Shown here: positions 7,355 to 18,587 of the stretch, one piece after another | Position numbering within the stretch: position 1 is the stretch's first letter | How the letters are laid out: the number at the start of each line of letters is the position of its first letter | NCBI GenBank assembly: GCA_963663635.2 | Contig: CAXXMY010000023.1 | Location: 100,274-164,273, forward strand | Source of the DNA: Poriferisodalis sp963663635 | GTDB taxonomy: Bacteria > Actinomycetota > Acidimicrobiia > Acidimicrobiales > Poriferisodalaceae | Direction of reading: 5' to 3' | DNA: 64,000 nt | Program-made: the position numbers and the translations under genes | The notes under the pieces: generated by a model | The model's input: the letters and a program-made list of their open reading frames with translations, nothing else | Databases searched by the model: none | What the model was told of the DNA's origin: nothing

Positions 7355-8722
7355 GTGGAAGAGCACCGACGGCATCTGAGCGCGAACCTCACGGACGCGC
7401 TCGACGCATCACGGGTCGTCGTGCTCCATGGGCCGCGCCAAAGCGGCAAGACCACGTTGGCACGACGAATCGCCACCGCACGCGGCGGCGACTACGTCAG
7501 CCTCGACGACGATGACGTTCTGGTCCTGGCCCTCGACGACCCACACGCCTTCGTTCGTGCGTTCCGCCCGCCGGTGGTCATCGACGAAGTTCAGCGGGCC
7601 GGCGATCGATTGGTGCGAGCCGTGAAGGTCGCTGTGGATGACGGAACCAATGCAGCAGGACGGTTCCTGCTGACCGGTTCCACGAATTTCCTCACGGTGC
7701 CGACGATCAGCGAATCGCTGGCCGGACGTGCGACGATCTTGACGCTGTGGCCATTCAGCCAAGCCGAACTGTGGGGATCTTCCGTCGGCACTCACAGCGC
7801 AGCCGGCGCCGCTCCGCCCTTGGGTGCACCGGCAACGCAGCAATCGAATCTGACGTCACCGGTCGTAGGCGCATCGCGCTCCGCGAACGCCGTCGAGCGG
7901 TGGTTCGACCAAGACAGCTCCCTGCGGCGAGCAGCGCGTTCGGTGACCAGTCGCAGCGATTACCTGCAGAAGTTGTGCATCGGTGGCTTCCCGGAGGTAC
8001 AGCAGCTCAGCGCGCACAGACGCAACCGATGGTTCTTGGGCTACGCCGAAACGGTGGTCAGCCGGGACATAGCGCAGCTCGGCGACATCCGTCGCGCTGC
8101 GATGTTGCCGCAAATGCTGCGCCTCGCAGCCGCTCAGACCTCGTCGGAGCTCAACGTGTCTCGGTGGGCTGATCAACTCGGGGCCGATCGCGCAACGGTG
8201 CAGTCCTACCTTGGCTGGTTGCGCACAGTTTTCTTGGTCCATGAACTGTCCTCGTGGCGGCGCAACCGAACTTCGCGAGTCGTACAGCGCCCAAAGCTGC
8301 ACGTCACCGACAGCGGACTCGCCGCAGGGCTGCTCGGGCTGAGCGCTGACGTCCTGGCGGCGCTGAATCACCCCATGACCGGATCGCTCTTCGAGACGTT
8401 TGCCGTCAATGAGATCGTGCGGCTCTGCTCAGCAGCGGAGATGCCGGTGTCACTGTATTACTACCGCGACAATGCTCAACGCGAGGTTGATCTGGTACTC
8501 GAACGATCCGACGGTGCTGTCGTGGCGGTGGAGATCAAGGCGACGTCGTCGCCCAGGCCAGATGATCTGCGCAATCTGGTCTACTTCCGTGACCGCCTCG
8601 ATGTCGTCGAACCGGGAGCATTTCGCGCGGGTGTGCTGCTCCACTCAGGTGCCAACACCCTGCCCCACGGCGACCGCTTGCTGTCAGCCTCCCTCGACAC
8701 GCTGTGGCAACCGCCCCGATGA
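7355..8722 (+). CDS. DUF4143 P-loop ATPase (AAA_14/COG1373)
   Basis: This protein of about 455 residues has a Walker A motif in VLHGPRQSGKTTLARRI near residue 23, Walker B in PPVVIDEVQRAGD, and sensor-like FLLTGSTNFLT. The C-terminal DUF4143 part includes LHVTDSGLAAGLLG and the nuclease-fold-like EVDLVLERSDGAVVAVEIKA. A Ser/Ala-rich insert (about residues 140-190) separates the two. The family occurs widely in prokaryotes, often near toxin-antitoxin loci, with no agreed function. GTG 7355 is chosen because similarity begins there; the region just upstream (7240-7320) is AT-rich and probably holds the promoter. A second, divergent member lies at 42475. Confidence 0.8.
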   Translation: MEEHRRHLSANLTDALDASRVVVLHGPRQSGKTTLARRIATARGGDYVSLDDDDVLVLALDDPHAFVRAFRPPVVIDEVQRAGDRLVRAVKVAVDDGTNAAGRFLLTGSTNFLTVPTISESLAGRATILTLWPFSQAELWGSSVGTHSAAGAAPPLGAPATQQSNLTSPVVGASRSANAVERWFDQDSSLRRAARSVTSRSDYLQKLCIGGFPEVQQLSAHRRNRWFLGYAETVVSRDIAQLGDIRRAAMLPQMLRLAAAQTSSELNVSRWADQLGADRATVQSYLGWLRTVFLVHELSSWRRNRTSRVVQRPKLHVTDSGLAAGLLGLSADVLAALNHPMTGSLFETFAVNEIVRLCSAAEMPVSLYYYRDNAQREVDLVLERSDGAVVAVEIKATSSPRPDDLRNLVYFRDRLDVVEPGAFRAGVLLHSGANTLPHGDRLLSASLDTLWQPPR

Positions 8723-8733
8723 ACGGCTAGTGC

Positions 8734-8772
8734 GTTCGCGACGTGTGGCCGCAGGGAGCCGGCCGGTGATGC
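8734..8772. repeat. 39-bp imperfect direct repeat, copy 2
   Basis: Begins GTTCGCGACGTGTGGCCGCA and ends GGTGATGC; same orientation as copy 1 at 6723-6761. It lies 12 bases after the end of the DUF4143 ATPase gene. Conservation outside coding sequence is notable. The rest of the 212-base interval to the next gene shows no other feature I can name. Confidence 0.5.
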
Positions 8773-8934
8773 GATTCGGGCACCTGCTAGAGCTGTGCCC
8801 GCAAGCGTTCGCGCTGTAGCTCGTGGGTGGCGTCAGGATGCCTCGCGGCGTTTGAGTGTCGGCGGGGCGGCGGGGCGGCGGTGGTGTTCTTGACGGCTGT
8901 CGGCGGCTTGGTTGAGTCTTTCGTGTAACACCGT

Positions 8935-10773
8935 ATGTTTACAGTGCATGTCATGAAGCATTCACGGGCTCACAGCGACGCGGCGGCCGGGACGCCGTCA
9001 GGCACGATGCCGGCGACCGACCGGATTGCGGTCGTGACGCTGGCCGAGCCGGTGTCGCCGGCCGGTCCGCTGCCGCCCGCGTGGGCGCCACCGGCCGGTC
9101 CGCTGCCGCCACCTGATGCGCTGTCGCCAAAGTTGGCGCCACCGGCCGGGTTGGTGCCGTCTGGTGGGTTGTTGTCGTGTGGCGAGTTGGTGTTGTCGGT
9201 GGTGTGCGGTGCCCGCGATGCGGTGGCTGCGGTGTCTTGGGTGCCGTTGGGCGACGCGAGCAGCGACACGCTTACTGAGGTCATTGCCGCGACCGCTCCT
9301 TTGCAGTCGGCGGCACAAGCGCTGATGCTGGGCGCGACCGCTGCGCTGGAAGCCAAGCGCGCTGGGTCGGGCCGCGCGGCGCTGCGCGACAAGGCGCGCA
9401 TGGGCACCCGGTCGGCCAAGCGCGCCGTCGACGTCAGCGAGCAGCTCGCCCGCATGCCGAATGTGGCACGCAGCCTCACCGTCGGCGACCTGACACCAGA
9501 GCACGCAGACGTGCTCGCCGACGCCGCGCGTCGCACCAGCCCCGAAGCTGTCGACACCGCCGTCGAGCTGCTCGAAACAGCCGCTGTGGTCGCACCCGAG
9601 CAGCTGCGCAGCGACGCACAGGCATTCGTGGCTCGCCACGACCCCGACGCCGTTCGCAGCACGCTGAAGCGCCAGCGCCAAGACCGCAGCGCCGCGCTGT
9701 TCATCGACAGCACCACCGGCATGGGCGTGCTCAACGCCCGCTTCGACCCGCTCAGCTACGCACTCGTGCAACAAGCAGTCGAGAACTACAACGACGCCCT
9801 TTGGCGACGCGACGGCACCCCCGCCCAGATACGCGACAACAGTCAACGCCTCCTCGACAGCGTGTTCGAAATGCTCACCAACCGCGACGCTCTGGCCACC
9901 ATCGACCAACCAGTAGCCCGCACGCCCCCACCACCGCACCCCCACAACACAGACGCCGACCACGACCACGGCCATAACAGCGACGCCGAACCCCCCAGGA
10001 ACGCCAACGCTGAGCCCGGCCACAACAGCGACGCCGAGCCTCCCAGGAACGGCAACGCCGAACACGATCGCAATCGCGGCGCCGGACCAGATGCGTACAG
10101 CGACACTGAATCGGGCCAGCGCGGCGACCGCGCCCGACGCGACCGAGGCGGCGACGCCGAACCCGCACACAGCAGCGACGCTGGCGCAGAGGACCCGGCG
10201 GGACGCTCGATCGGGCGCTGGGTGCCATCGCAAGCCCCCAACCGGCTCGTCATCATTGCCGAGATCGGCGTCATCGACGGCACCAAGCCCGACGGACTCT
10301 GCGAAGCCCTCGGCGCCGGACCTGTCCCACCCGAGATCCTCGACAACCTCTCACGCGACACACGCATCAACGGGGCACTGTTCGACACAAACGGACAAGT
10401 GTTATGGCTCGGACGCAGCCGCAGACACTCCAGCGCCGCACAGCATCTCGCCATCGCGATCCGCGACCGCGGCTGCGTGCTGTTCCGCGCCCCCATGCAC
10501 CGCTGCGACGACCACCACATCGACGAATGGGCCGCCGACAACGGCACCACCGACATGCCCAATCTCGCTGCTCTGTGCAAGAAATGCCACTATGAGCCCC
10601 ACAACAACAACCAACAACTCCAGCGACACCACGCCACCGGCGAATGGACCACCAAACCCCGCACCCGCACCCACACCGCCGACAACGCCGCCGCCGCGAC
10701 CGCCGCCAGCGACAACGCCAACCACGCCGCCGCCGCACGAGCAGCCGGCCCGCCGCACACACCACGTGAATAG
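8935..10773 (+). CDS. DUF222 / HNH endonuclease (13E12 repeat family)
   Basis: This 612-residue protein has an N-terminal Pro/Ala-rich leader, a DUF222 helical domain (about residues 115-330, including GDLTPEHADVLADAARRT), a low-complexity insert (about 340-420) and a C-terminal HNH nuclease domain with CDDHHIDEWAADNGTTD and LAALCKKCHYEPHNNN. The HH...N...H pattern is present and the two Cys pairs could hold structural zinc. Such proteins are abundant, multicopy genes of actinobacteria. The insert contains near-repeats of HNSDAEPPRN, unusual for the family. ATG 8935 and ATG 8953 are both possible starts; neither has a strong ribosome site. The 292 bases after it hold no feature I recognise. 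Confidence 0.8.
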   Translation: MFTVHVMKHSRAHSDAAAGTPSGTMPATDRIAVVTLAEPVSPAGPLPPAWAPPAGPLPPPDALSPKLAPPAGLVPSGGLLSCGELVLSVVCGARDAVAAVSWVPLGDASSDTLTEVIAATAPLQSAAQALMLGATAALEAKRAGSGRAALRDKARMGTRSAKRAVDVSEQLARMPNVARSLTVGDLTPEHADVLADAARRTSPEAVDTAVELLETAAVVAPEQLRSDAQAFVARHDPDAVRSTLKRQRQDRSAALFIDSTTGMGVLNARFDPLSYALVQQAVENYNDALWRRDGTPAQIRDNSQRLLDSVFEMLTNRDALATIDQPVARTPPPPHPHNTDADHDHGHNSDAEPPRNANAEPGHNSDAEPPRNGNAEHDRNRGAGPDAYSDTESGQRGDRARRDRGGDAEPAHSSDAGAEDPAGRSIGRWVPSQAPNRLVIIAEIGVIDGTKPDGLCEALGAGPVPPEILDNLSRDTRINGALFDTNGQVLWLGRSRRHSSAAQHLAIAIRDRGCVLFRAPMHRCDDHHIDEWAADNGTTDMPNLAALCKKCHYEPHNNNQQLQRHHATGEWTTKPRTRTHTADNAAAATAASDNANHAAAARAAGPPHTPRE

Positions 10774-11065
10774 GGACTTGAGCGGGTAGGCGACTGGCCA
10801 AGCACGCAAGCGCCGTCAGGACGACGCCTCCCCGACGTGTCGCCCGCCTACTCGCTCGGCTCCTAAGCCACAGCCCCCCAGCGACACGAAGCCAGCCACG
10901 ACACAACGACCGCCGAGAGTCAACTATGACGAGTCAGCCACGACGGAGCGACCACCGAACCATCCACGACTCGGTGCCGCCGGTGGGCGGACGGACATCG
11001 AGCGGCTGACTCACCGCCTCAGCACACAGTCGCCCTCATCCACGCAAACGTTGCCGGACACAGCG

Positions 11066-12141
11066 CTACAGGGCTTCGATGACGGCGGTGGCGAAGTCCT
11101 CGGTGCCTGCTGTGCCGCCCTGGTCCGGCGTCACATGCTCGCCAACCTCGTACACCTGCGCCAAGGCCCGGTCCAACCGGTCCGCTGGAGCCTCGAGCCC
11201 GAGGTGGCGCAGCATCATCTCGGCGGATTCCAACGTCGCGGTCGGGTTGATGATGCCCTGGCCGGCGATGTCGGGTGCGGTGCCGTGCGCCGATTCGAAG
11301 TACGCCCAGTCGTCGCCGTAGCAGCCCGACGGTGCCAGGCCCATGCCCCCGATGGTGCCGGCGCCCTCGTCGGAGAGGATGTCGCCGTACAGATTGGGCA
11401 GCAGCAGCACATCGAGGTCGTGGGGCCGACATCGAGGTCGTGGGGCCGCATGACCAGCCGGTGTGCCATGTCGTCAATGATGAACTGCTCGTATTCCAAG
11501 CCCGGATACTCCGAAGCGACCTCGCGGGCGATGTCGCAGAACCAGCGATCGGTGGCGGGCAGCATGTTCGTCTTGGCCGAGACGGTGAGCTTGCCGCCAC
11601 GGCTCAGCGCCAGTTCGCAGGCGAAGCGGGTGACCTGCTCGGTTCCGGGCCGGGTGATGATCTTCGCCGCAAATCGGCCGTTTGCGGCATCGGGCGGCAC
11701 GCGGGAGCGGCCGTCAGTCAGCCCTGCATCCAGCAGCAGCTTGGCGGGACCCATCACGCCGACGTACATGTCCTCGAGGTTCTCGCGCACGATCACGTAA
11801 TCGATGCCCTCGGGCCGAGCCAGCGGCGAGGCGTAGCCCGGTCGCCAGCGGACCGGACGAACGTTGGCGTAGGTCTTCTTGCCCCAGCGCATGAAGCCCG
11901 CGCCGGGCGTGGTGCCGTTGGAGGACCCGAACAGCACCGTGTCGGAGTTGTCGATGTGCTCGCCGACCAGCGACTCGCGCTCTGTGGGCGCCAGCGAGGC
12001 CAGCTCGTCGCCGACCGGTATGTGATCCCAGTCGATGGGCAGATCCAGTGCCTCGAGTACGCGCAGCGAAGCCGACATCGCCTCCGGCGCGGCATCGTCG
12101 CCCGGGATCACGCACACTCGGTGTCGACGTTGGTCGGTCAT
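11066..12141 (-). pseudogene. isocitrate/isopropylmalate dehydrogenase family gene, frameshifted
   Basis: From ATG 12141 the frame encodes a beta-decarboxylating dehydrogenase: CVIPGDDAAPE at the N-terminus, YVIVRENLEDMYVGVMG, AKTNMLPATDRWF and DDMAHRLVMRPHDLDV. At about 11430 a perfect 20-base tandem duplication shifts the frame. The proper continuation, LLLPNLYGDILSDEGAGTIG through to GTEDFATAVIEAL, follows in another frame to TAG at 11066. Removing one 20-base copy restores an uninterrupted protein of about 350 residues. The substrate (isopropylmalate, isocitrate, tartrate or homoisocitrate type) is unresolved. The lesion may be a true slippage mutation or an assembly error; no second intact copy is in the window. 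Confidence 0.85.
11409..11448. repeat. 20-bp perfect tandem duplication causing a frameshift
   Basis: The unit ACATCGAGGTCGTGGGGCCG occurs at 11409-11428 and again at 11429-11448 without mismatch. Twenty is not a multiple of three, so the dehydrogenase reading frame is broken exactly here. The lack of any mismatch indicates a very recent event or an assembly artefact. Confidence 0.95.
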
Positions 12142-12271
12142 GCGCGCCGACGCTATGCGGCGGTGTGCACAAGCGCCTGATCGCGTCCGCGGCTTGGAGA
12201 ATTGTTGTTCCCTTGGATGTCATGGGATTGCCATCGAAATTCAACGTGTCGCGCTACGCCCGGCGCGATGC

Positions 12272-12427
12272 TTGATGACAGGCTTGCTCGAATTGGGAGA
12301 CTCAAAGGCTGCGATGGACGCCATTCGCCCCATGGGGTTGTTGGGGTGTTGGGGCGAAGGTGAGCCACCCGACTGGGCCGATGCTCTGCCTTGGGGTGCC
12401 CTTACCCGTGTGGTCGTCGCAGCATGA
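12272..12427 (+). pseudogene. possible remnant of an RCC1-like repeat upstream of the RCC1 gene
   Basis: In the frame ending TGA at 12425-12427 there is GLLGCWGEGEPPDWADALP followed by GALTRVVVAA. This resembles a repeat of the next gene (VLVCWGEPRMPDWGQQDVQLP followed by SGTFTQVALSR). It ends inside the first codons of the intact RCC1 gene. A decayed partial repeat unit or truncated paralogue is the simplest reading; a small independent gene cannot be ruled out. Short similarity, so low confidence. Confidence 0.3.
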
Positions 12428-13659
12428 AAGTACGCGAGTTCTCGCTGGCAAAGAGATGGAAGCGTGCTGCCCGTTCGGCGGTTCGCCCGGTGGCGTTGTG
12501 GACGTTCTGGGCCGCAGTGTTGCTGGGCGTTGGTGCGAGTACCCCGGATGCTCCGCTTACCGATGCGCCGATGCTCACCCTTGAGAGCGACGCAGCCGGC
12601 GGTCCCGCGGTCAAGTTCGAGGGCATCGGCCGTCTCGGTGCGCCCGAAGGCAAGTTCGTCGATGTCGAGATCTGGCGGGGACACCATGGCATGGCCTTGG
12701 GCGCCTGCGCCGTGCGGGTTGATGGCGTCTTGGTCTGCTGGGGAGAACCGCGGATGCCGGATTGGGGGCAGCAGGATGTCCAGTTGCCTTCAGGCACGTT
12801 CACCCAGGTGGCATTGTCGCGGACGCACGGATGCGCGTTGCGCGCGGATCGGTCTGCGGCGTGCTGGGGGAACAATGCACATGGCCAGACGGATCCGCCA
12901 GAGGGTGAATTCACCGACATCACCGTCGGTGACGACCACGATTACGTGGGCCCCGCTCGGCAGACCGGATGGTCGTGCGCTCTGAGGGTCGACGGACTGC
13001 CGATGTGTTGGGGAAGTTTTGCCCTGAAGCTCACGGCGGAGATCACCGACCTTCAGTTCGTCGCGCTGCTGGGCTCCAACTGCGCAGTTGATCCCAACGG
13101 CCAAGTGCACTGCTGGACCACCGACAGGAGCGCGATCCGCCGTCCCGAGGATCTCCGCGACAGCTACCCAGAGGGATACCGGGGAACCATTGCGCTGTCT
13201 CGAGCGCCCGAACAGGCAGGCGCGTCGTATGCGCAGCGCTTCGCAGTGTCGGCCTCCGGCATGCTCTCCTGTGGTGCGATGGGGCAGGGCACGTTGGAAT
13301 GTTGGACGCGGCCGTCGGGATCCTGGGCTGTCGAATACCAAGTGATCCACGCTCCAAAGGTTGAGTACATGCAGATCTCGATGGGAATCGGCGGCACGAT
13401 CTGCGGTATCCGGACCAACCTGTCCGTTGATTGCTGGTTCCGGTCGTCATATGAGGACTACTCGCCCGACAGGTCTCCGCTCCTCAACTCGCCGACGTAT
13501 ACGCCGCCTGAGGGCAGTTTCGTCCGCGTTTCAGCCACCGACTATCACGCGTGCGGAATTCGTTTCGATGGCGGACTGCAGTGCTGGGGCTTCGACGATG
13601 CCGAGTTGAATCAACTCTCGGGCTGCGGCAATCACCTTGAGCCGGGGTGCCCCGCATAA
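12424..13659 (+). CDS. RCC1-repeat (beta-propeller-like) exported protein
   Basis: This 411-residue protein begins with a basic segment and one hydrophobic helix (about residues 12-35, VALWTFWAAVLLGVGAST), consistent with a signal peptide or anchor. It continues with about six repeats of the form cALR.dg...CWG....G.....P.G.F..v, for example CALRADRSAACWGNNAHGQ and CGIRFDGGLQCWGFDDAE. This is the bacterial RCC1-like pattern with paired Cys, expected to form a beta-propeller outside the cytoplasm. Eukaryotic RCC1 function should not be transferred to it. It ends in a Cys-rich tail (SGCGNHLEPGCPA). No partner gene is obvious nearby. Confidence 0.75.
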   Translation: MKVREFSLAKRWKRAARSAVRPVALWTFWAAVLLGVGASTPDAPLTDAPMLTLESDAAGGPAVKFEGIGRLGAPEGKFVDVEIWRGHHGMALGACAVRVDGVLVCWGEPRMPDWGQQDVQLPSGTFTQVALSRTHGCALRADRSAACWGNNAHGQTDPPEGEFTDITVGDDHDYVGPARQTGWSCALRVDGLPMCWGSFALKLTAEITDLQFVALLGSNCAVDPNGQVHCWTTDRSAIRRPEDLRDSYPEGYRGTIALSRAPEQAGASYAQRFAVSASGMLSCGAMGQGTLECWTRPSGSWAVEYQVIHAPKVEYMQISMGIGGTICGIRTNLSVDCWFRSSYEDYSPDRSPLLNSPTYTPPEGSFVRVSATDYHACGIRFDGGLQCWGFDDAELNQLSGCGNHLEPGCPA

Positions 13660-13776
13660 TGTCGAAAATTGGGCGTCCCATATGCACGGCCACTGGCGCG
13701 CATGACCGGCTTAGGGCAGCGAATCCTCCGAGTACGACAAAGGTGAGCTTGGTCGGGGCCGCGTGAATATGCATGG

Positions 13777-14310
13777 CTAGAAGCTGGGTTTGGTCACCAT
13801 CACGACAATGGCGGCCACGATGACCAGGTTGCTCGCCATGGCCCACAGCTCGGCCCGACGCCGCAACCGCTCGGCATCCGCGGCCCGCTCGGGACCTGCG
13901 TCCATGGCTTCGGCCAGCTTGGCTCCGGTCGGCCGCAGTGCTCCGTGCGCGATGGCTGCCCAAGCGAAGTACAGAACGAAGGCGGTCGTCACCCAGCCCT
14001 GCCGGAAGTCCCACCGATCGTCGACAAGCACCGCAACGACGCCGGCGATGCCAGCGAGGTACGCCGCCACGTCAGTCAGCCGGTTGGACGCGAACTCGAA
14101 CGACCGCCGTACCGCGCCGGCTGCGTCGGGACCATCTGCCCACGCCCGGCGCAACATCACCGTGCCGAGCGTGCTGCCGCCGAATCCCACCACCGCGCCC
14201 ACGAGATGGACGACCAAGACCGCTTGATACACGCCCGAGTTAAAGCTCGCCGCCAACAGCGAGCCGCCGATGCCAAGTGTCATGCCCGCGAGTATTGCCG
14301 CCACTCGCAC
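13777..14310 (-). CDS. predicted four-helix integral membrane protein (DUF2269-like)
   Basis: This 177-residue protein has four hydrophobic segments: residues 1-22, about 30-52 (VLVVHLVGAVVGFGGSTLG), 82-105 and 150-175 (MASNLVIVAAIVVMV). The HLVGAVVGFGGS motif with a conserved His in the second helix is reminiscent of DUF2269-type membrane proteins, which may bind haem or copper. No enzymatic motif is visible. It is transcribed away from the cox operon, with about 175 bases between the two starts, leaving room for divergent promoters. Confidence 0.6.
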   Translation of the reverse strand: MRVAAILAGMTLGIGGSLLAASFNSGVYQAVLVVHLVGAVVGFGGSTLGTVMLRRAWADGPDAAGAVRRSFEFASNRLTDVAAYLAGIAGVVAVLVDDRWDFRQGWVTTAFVLYFAWAAIAHGALRPTGAKLAEAMDAGPERAADAERLRRRAELWAMASNLVIVAAIVVMVTKPSF

Positions 14311-14412
14311 GAGCTCGAACGCGGGCGCTGCGAATGAACTCAGTGCGGCATTACACGACGATGGTCGGCGGGTAGCCGGGCGATACGTGTAGCCGCCTGC
14401 CGGGTTTCGTTC

Positions 14413-14440
14413 TTGCCACCAGCACCGTCAGTGGTAGGTT
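14413..14440 (+). promoter_or_regulatory. candidate promoter of the coxMSL operon
   Basis: TTGCCA (14413-14418) and TAGGTT (14435-14440) are separated by 16 bases and lie about 48 bases before the first start codon of the cox cluster, whose ribosome site is GGGGGAAGGGGAG. Both boxes differ from the vegetative consensus. Weak prediction by eye; no operator repeat is evident. Confidence 0.3.
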
Positions 14441-14487
14441 CGCAGTGCCGCAAAGACACGGCCGGATCTCCGGGGGAAGGGGAGTCC

Positions 14488-14742
14488 ATGCCGATCGAGT
14501 CATCAGGCCATAGTGCTGGCAACCCGAGGCTGTACGAGGTCATCGAGGGCACACCCACCGAAGGCACCAGCCCGACGATCTGGGCGTGGCCGCAAATTGT
14601 CGACTATCTCAAAGTCGCCGGACAGCCGGTCCAAGGGCCTTGGCCGCCGCACCAGGAGCGACGTCCCGATCCCGATGCCGACGCGTTGCCGCGAGCTGTG
14701 CCGGATCCGCAGGGACCCCGTGGGCAGTCGACGGGGGGCTGA
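14488..14742 (+). CDS. small protein of unknown function preceding coxM
   Basis: An 84-residue reading frame starts with ATG 14488 behind a strong ribosome binding site (GGGGGAAGGGGAG) and ends three bases before coxM. The first half (LYEVIEGTPTEGTSPTIWAW followed by PQIVDYLKVAGQPVQG) looks like a folded fragment; the second half is Pro/Arg/Asp-rich and probably disordered. I do not recognise the family. Its tight position and good translation signal indicate it is the first gene of the CO dehydrogenase operon. It could be a regulator, a maturation helper or a truncated cupin-like protein; none of these is demonstrated. Confidence 0.55.
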   Translation: MPIESSGHSAGNPRLYEVIEGTPTEGTSPTIWAWPQIVDYLKVAGQPVQGPWPPHQERRPDPDADALPRAVPDPQGPRGQSTGG

Positions 14743-14745
14743 GGT

Positions 14746-15621
14746 ATGTATCCATCCCGCTTCCGCTACGAAGCCCCCTCGTCACTCGCCGAGGCCATAG
14801 CCCTGCTCGCCGCTGCTGATGGCGAGGCGAAGATCCTCGCGGGGGGCCAGAGCCTCATCCCGATGATGAAGCTGCGTTTTGCCGCCCCGGCGATGCTCGT
14901 CGACATCAACGGCATCAGTGGTCTCGACTACCACCGGGCCGATGCCGATGGCACGTATCGCATCGGTGCGCTGTGCCGTCACGCCAATCTCGAGAGATCG
15001 GCAACGCTCGGCGATCATCAACCCACGATCGCTGCGGCGGCGCCTGTTGTGGCCGATCCGCTCGTTCGTACCCGCGGCACGCTTGTCGGCTCGGTCTGCC
15101 ACGCCGACCCGCAGGGCGACTGGGCCTCGGTGATGGTCTCGCTGGAGGGAGCCATTGTGGCCCAAGGCCCGAACGGGCAAAGGATCATTCCGGTCAACGA
15201 CTTCATCGACGGTCCGTTCCAGACGGTGCTCGCCAACGACGAGATCGCCATCGAGGCGGTGGTTCCGCCAGCGCGTGGCGCCCGGGCCGGCGGTTACCTC
15301 AAGCTTGAACGCCGTGTCGGTGACTTCGCCACCGTCGGCGTGGCGGTCTCGGTGGAGATGTCGGGCGACAGCATCGCCCGGGCGGGCATCGGGCTGACCG
15401 GCGTCGGGCCTGCCACCATCAACGCTTCCGACGCGGCAGCGGCTTTGGTAGGCACGGCGCTCGACAGCGACGCCGTCGATGCGGCGGCTCAGCTCGCCGC
15501 CGAAGCGGCCCAGCCTCGCTCCGACCACCGGGGAAGCGCCGACTACAAGCGCCACGTCGTTGCGACATTCGTGAGACGCATCGGGGCGCAAATTCAGCGG
15601 TCTGGACAGAAGGCGGCCTGA
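14746..15621 (+). CDS. coxM: aerobic CO dehydrogenase medium (FAD) subunit
   Basis: This 291-residue flavoprotein subunit of the xanthine oxidase/CO dehydrogenase family passes electrons from the Fe-S subunit to the quinone side. The two FAD-binding signatures are present: ILAGGQSLIPMMKLRFAAP (residues 30-48, with AGGQS) and RTRGTLVGSVCHADPQGDW (about 107-125), the latter a variant of TxGGxxxxADP. A CO_deh_flav_C domain fills the last 110 residues. The order coxM-coxS-coxL is the classic arrangement. The gap to coxS is one base, so the three subunits are translated together. Confidence 0.93.
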   Translation: MYPSRFRYEAPSSLAEAIALLAAADGEAKILAGGQSLIPMMKLRFAAPAMLVDINGISGLDYHRADADGTYRIGALCRHANLERSATLGDHQPTIAAAAPVVADPLVRTRGTLVGSVCHADPQGDWASVMVSLEGAIVAQGPNGQRIIPVNDFIDGPFQTVLANDEIAIEAVVPPARGARAGGYLKLERRVGDFATVGVAVSVEMSGDSIARAGIGLTGVGPATINASDAAAALVGTALDSDAVDAAAQLAAEAAQPRSDHRGSADYKRHVVATFVRRIGAQIQRSGQKAA

Positions 15622-15622
15622 C

Positions 15623-16204
<582 letters not shown>

Positions 16205-16205
16205 G

Positions 16206-18583
<2,378 letters not shown>

Positions 18584-18587
<4 letters not shown>

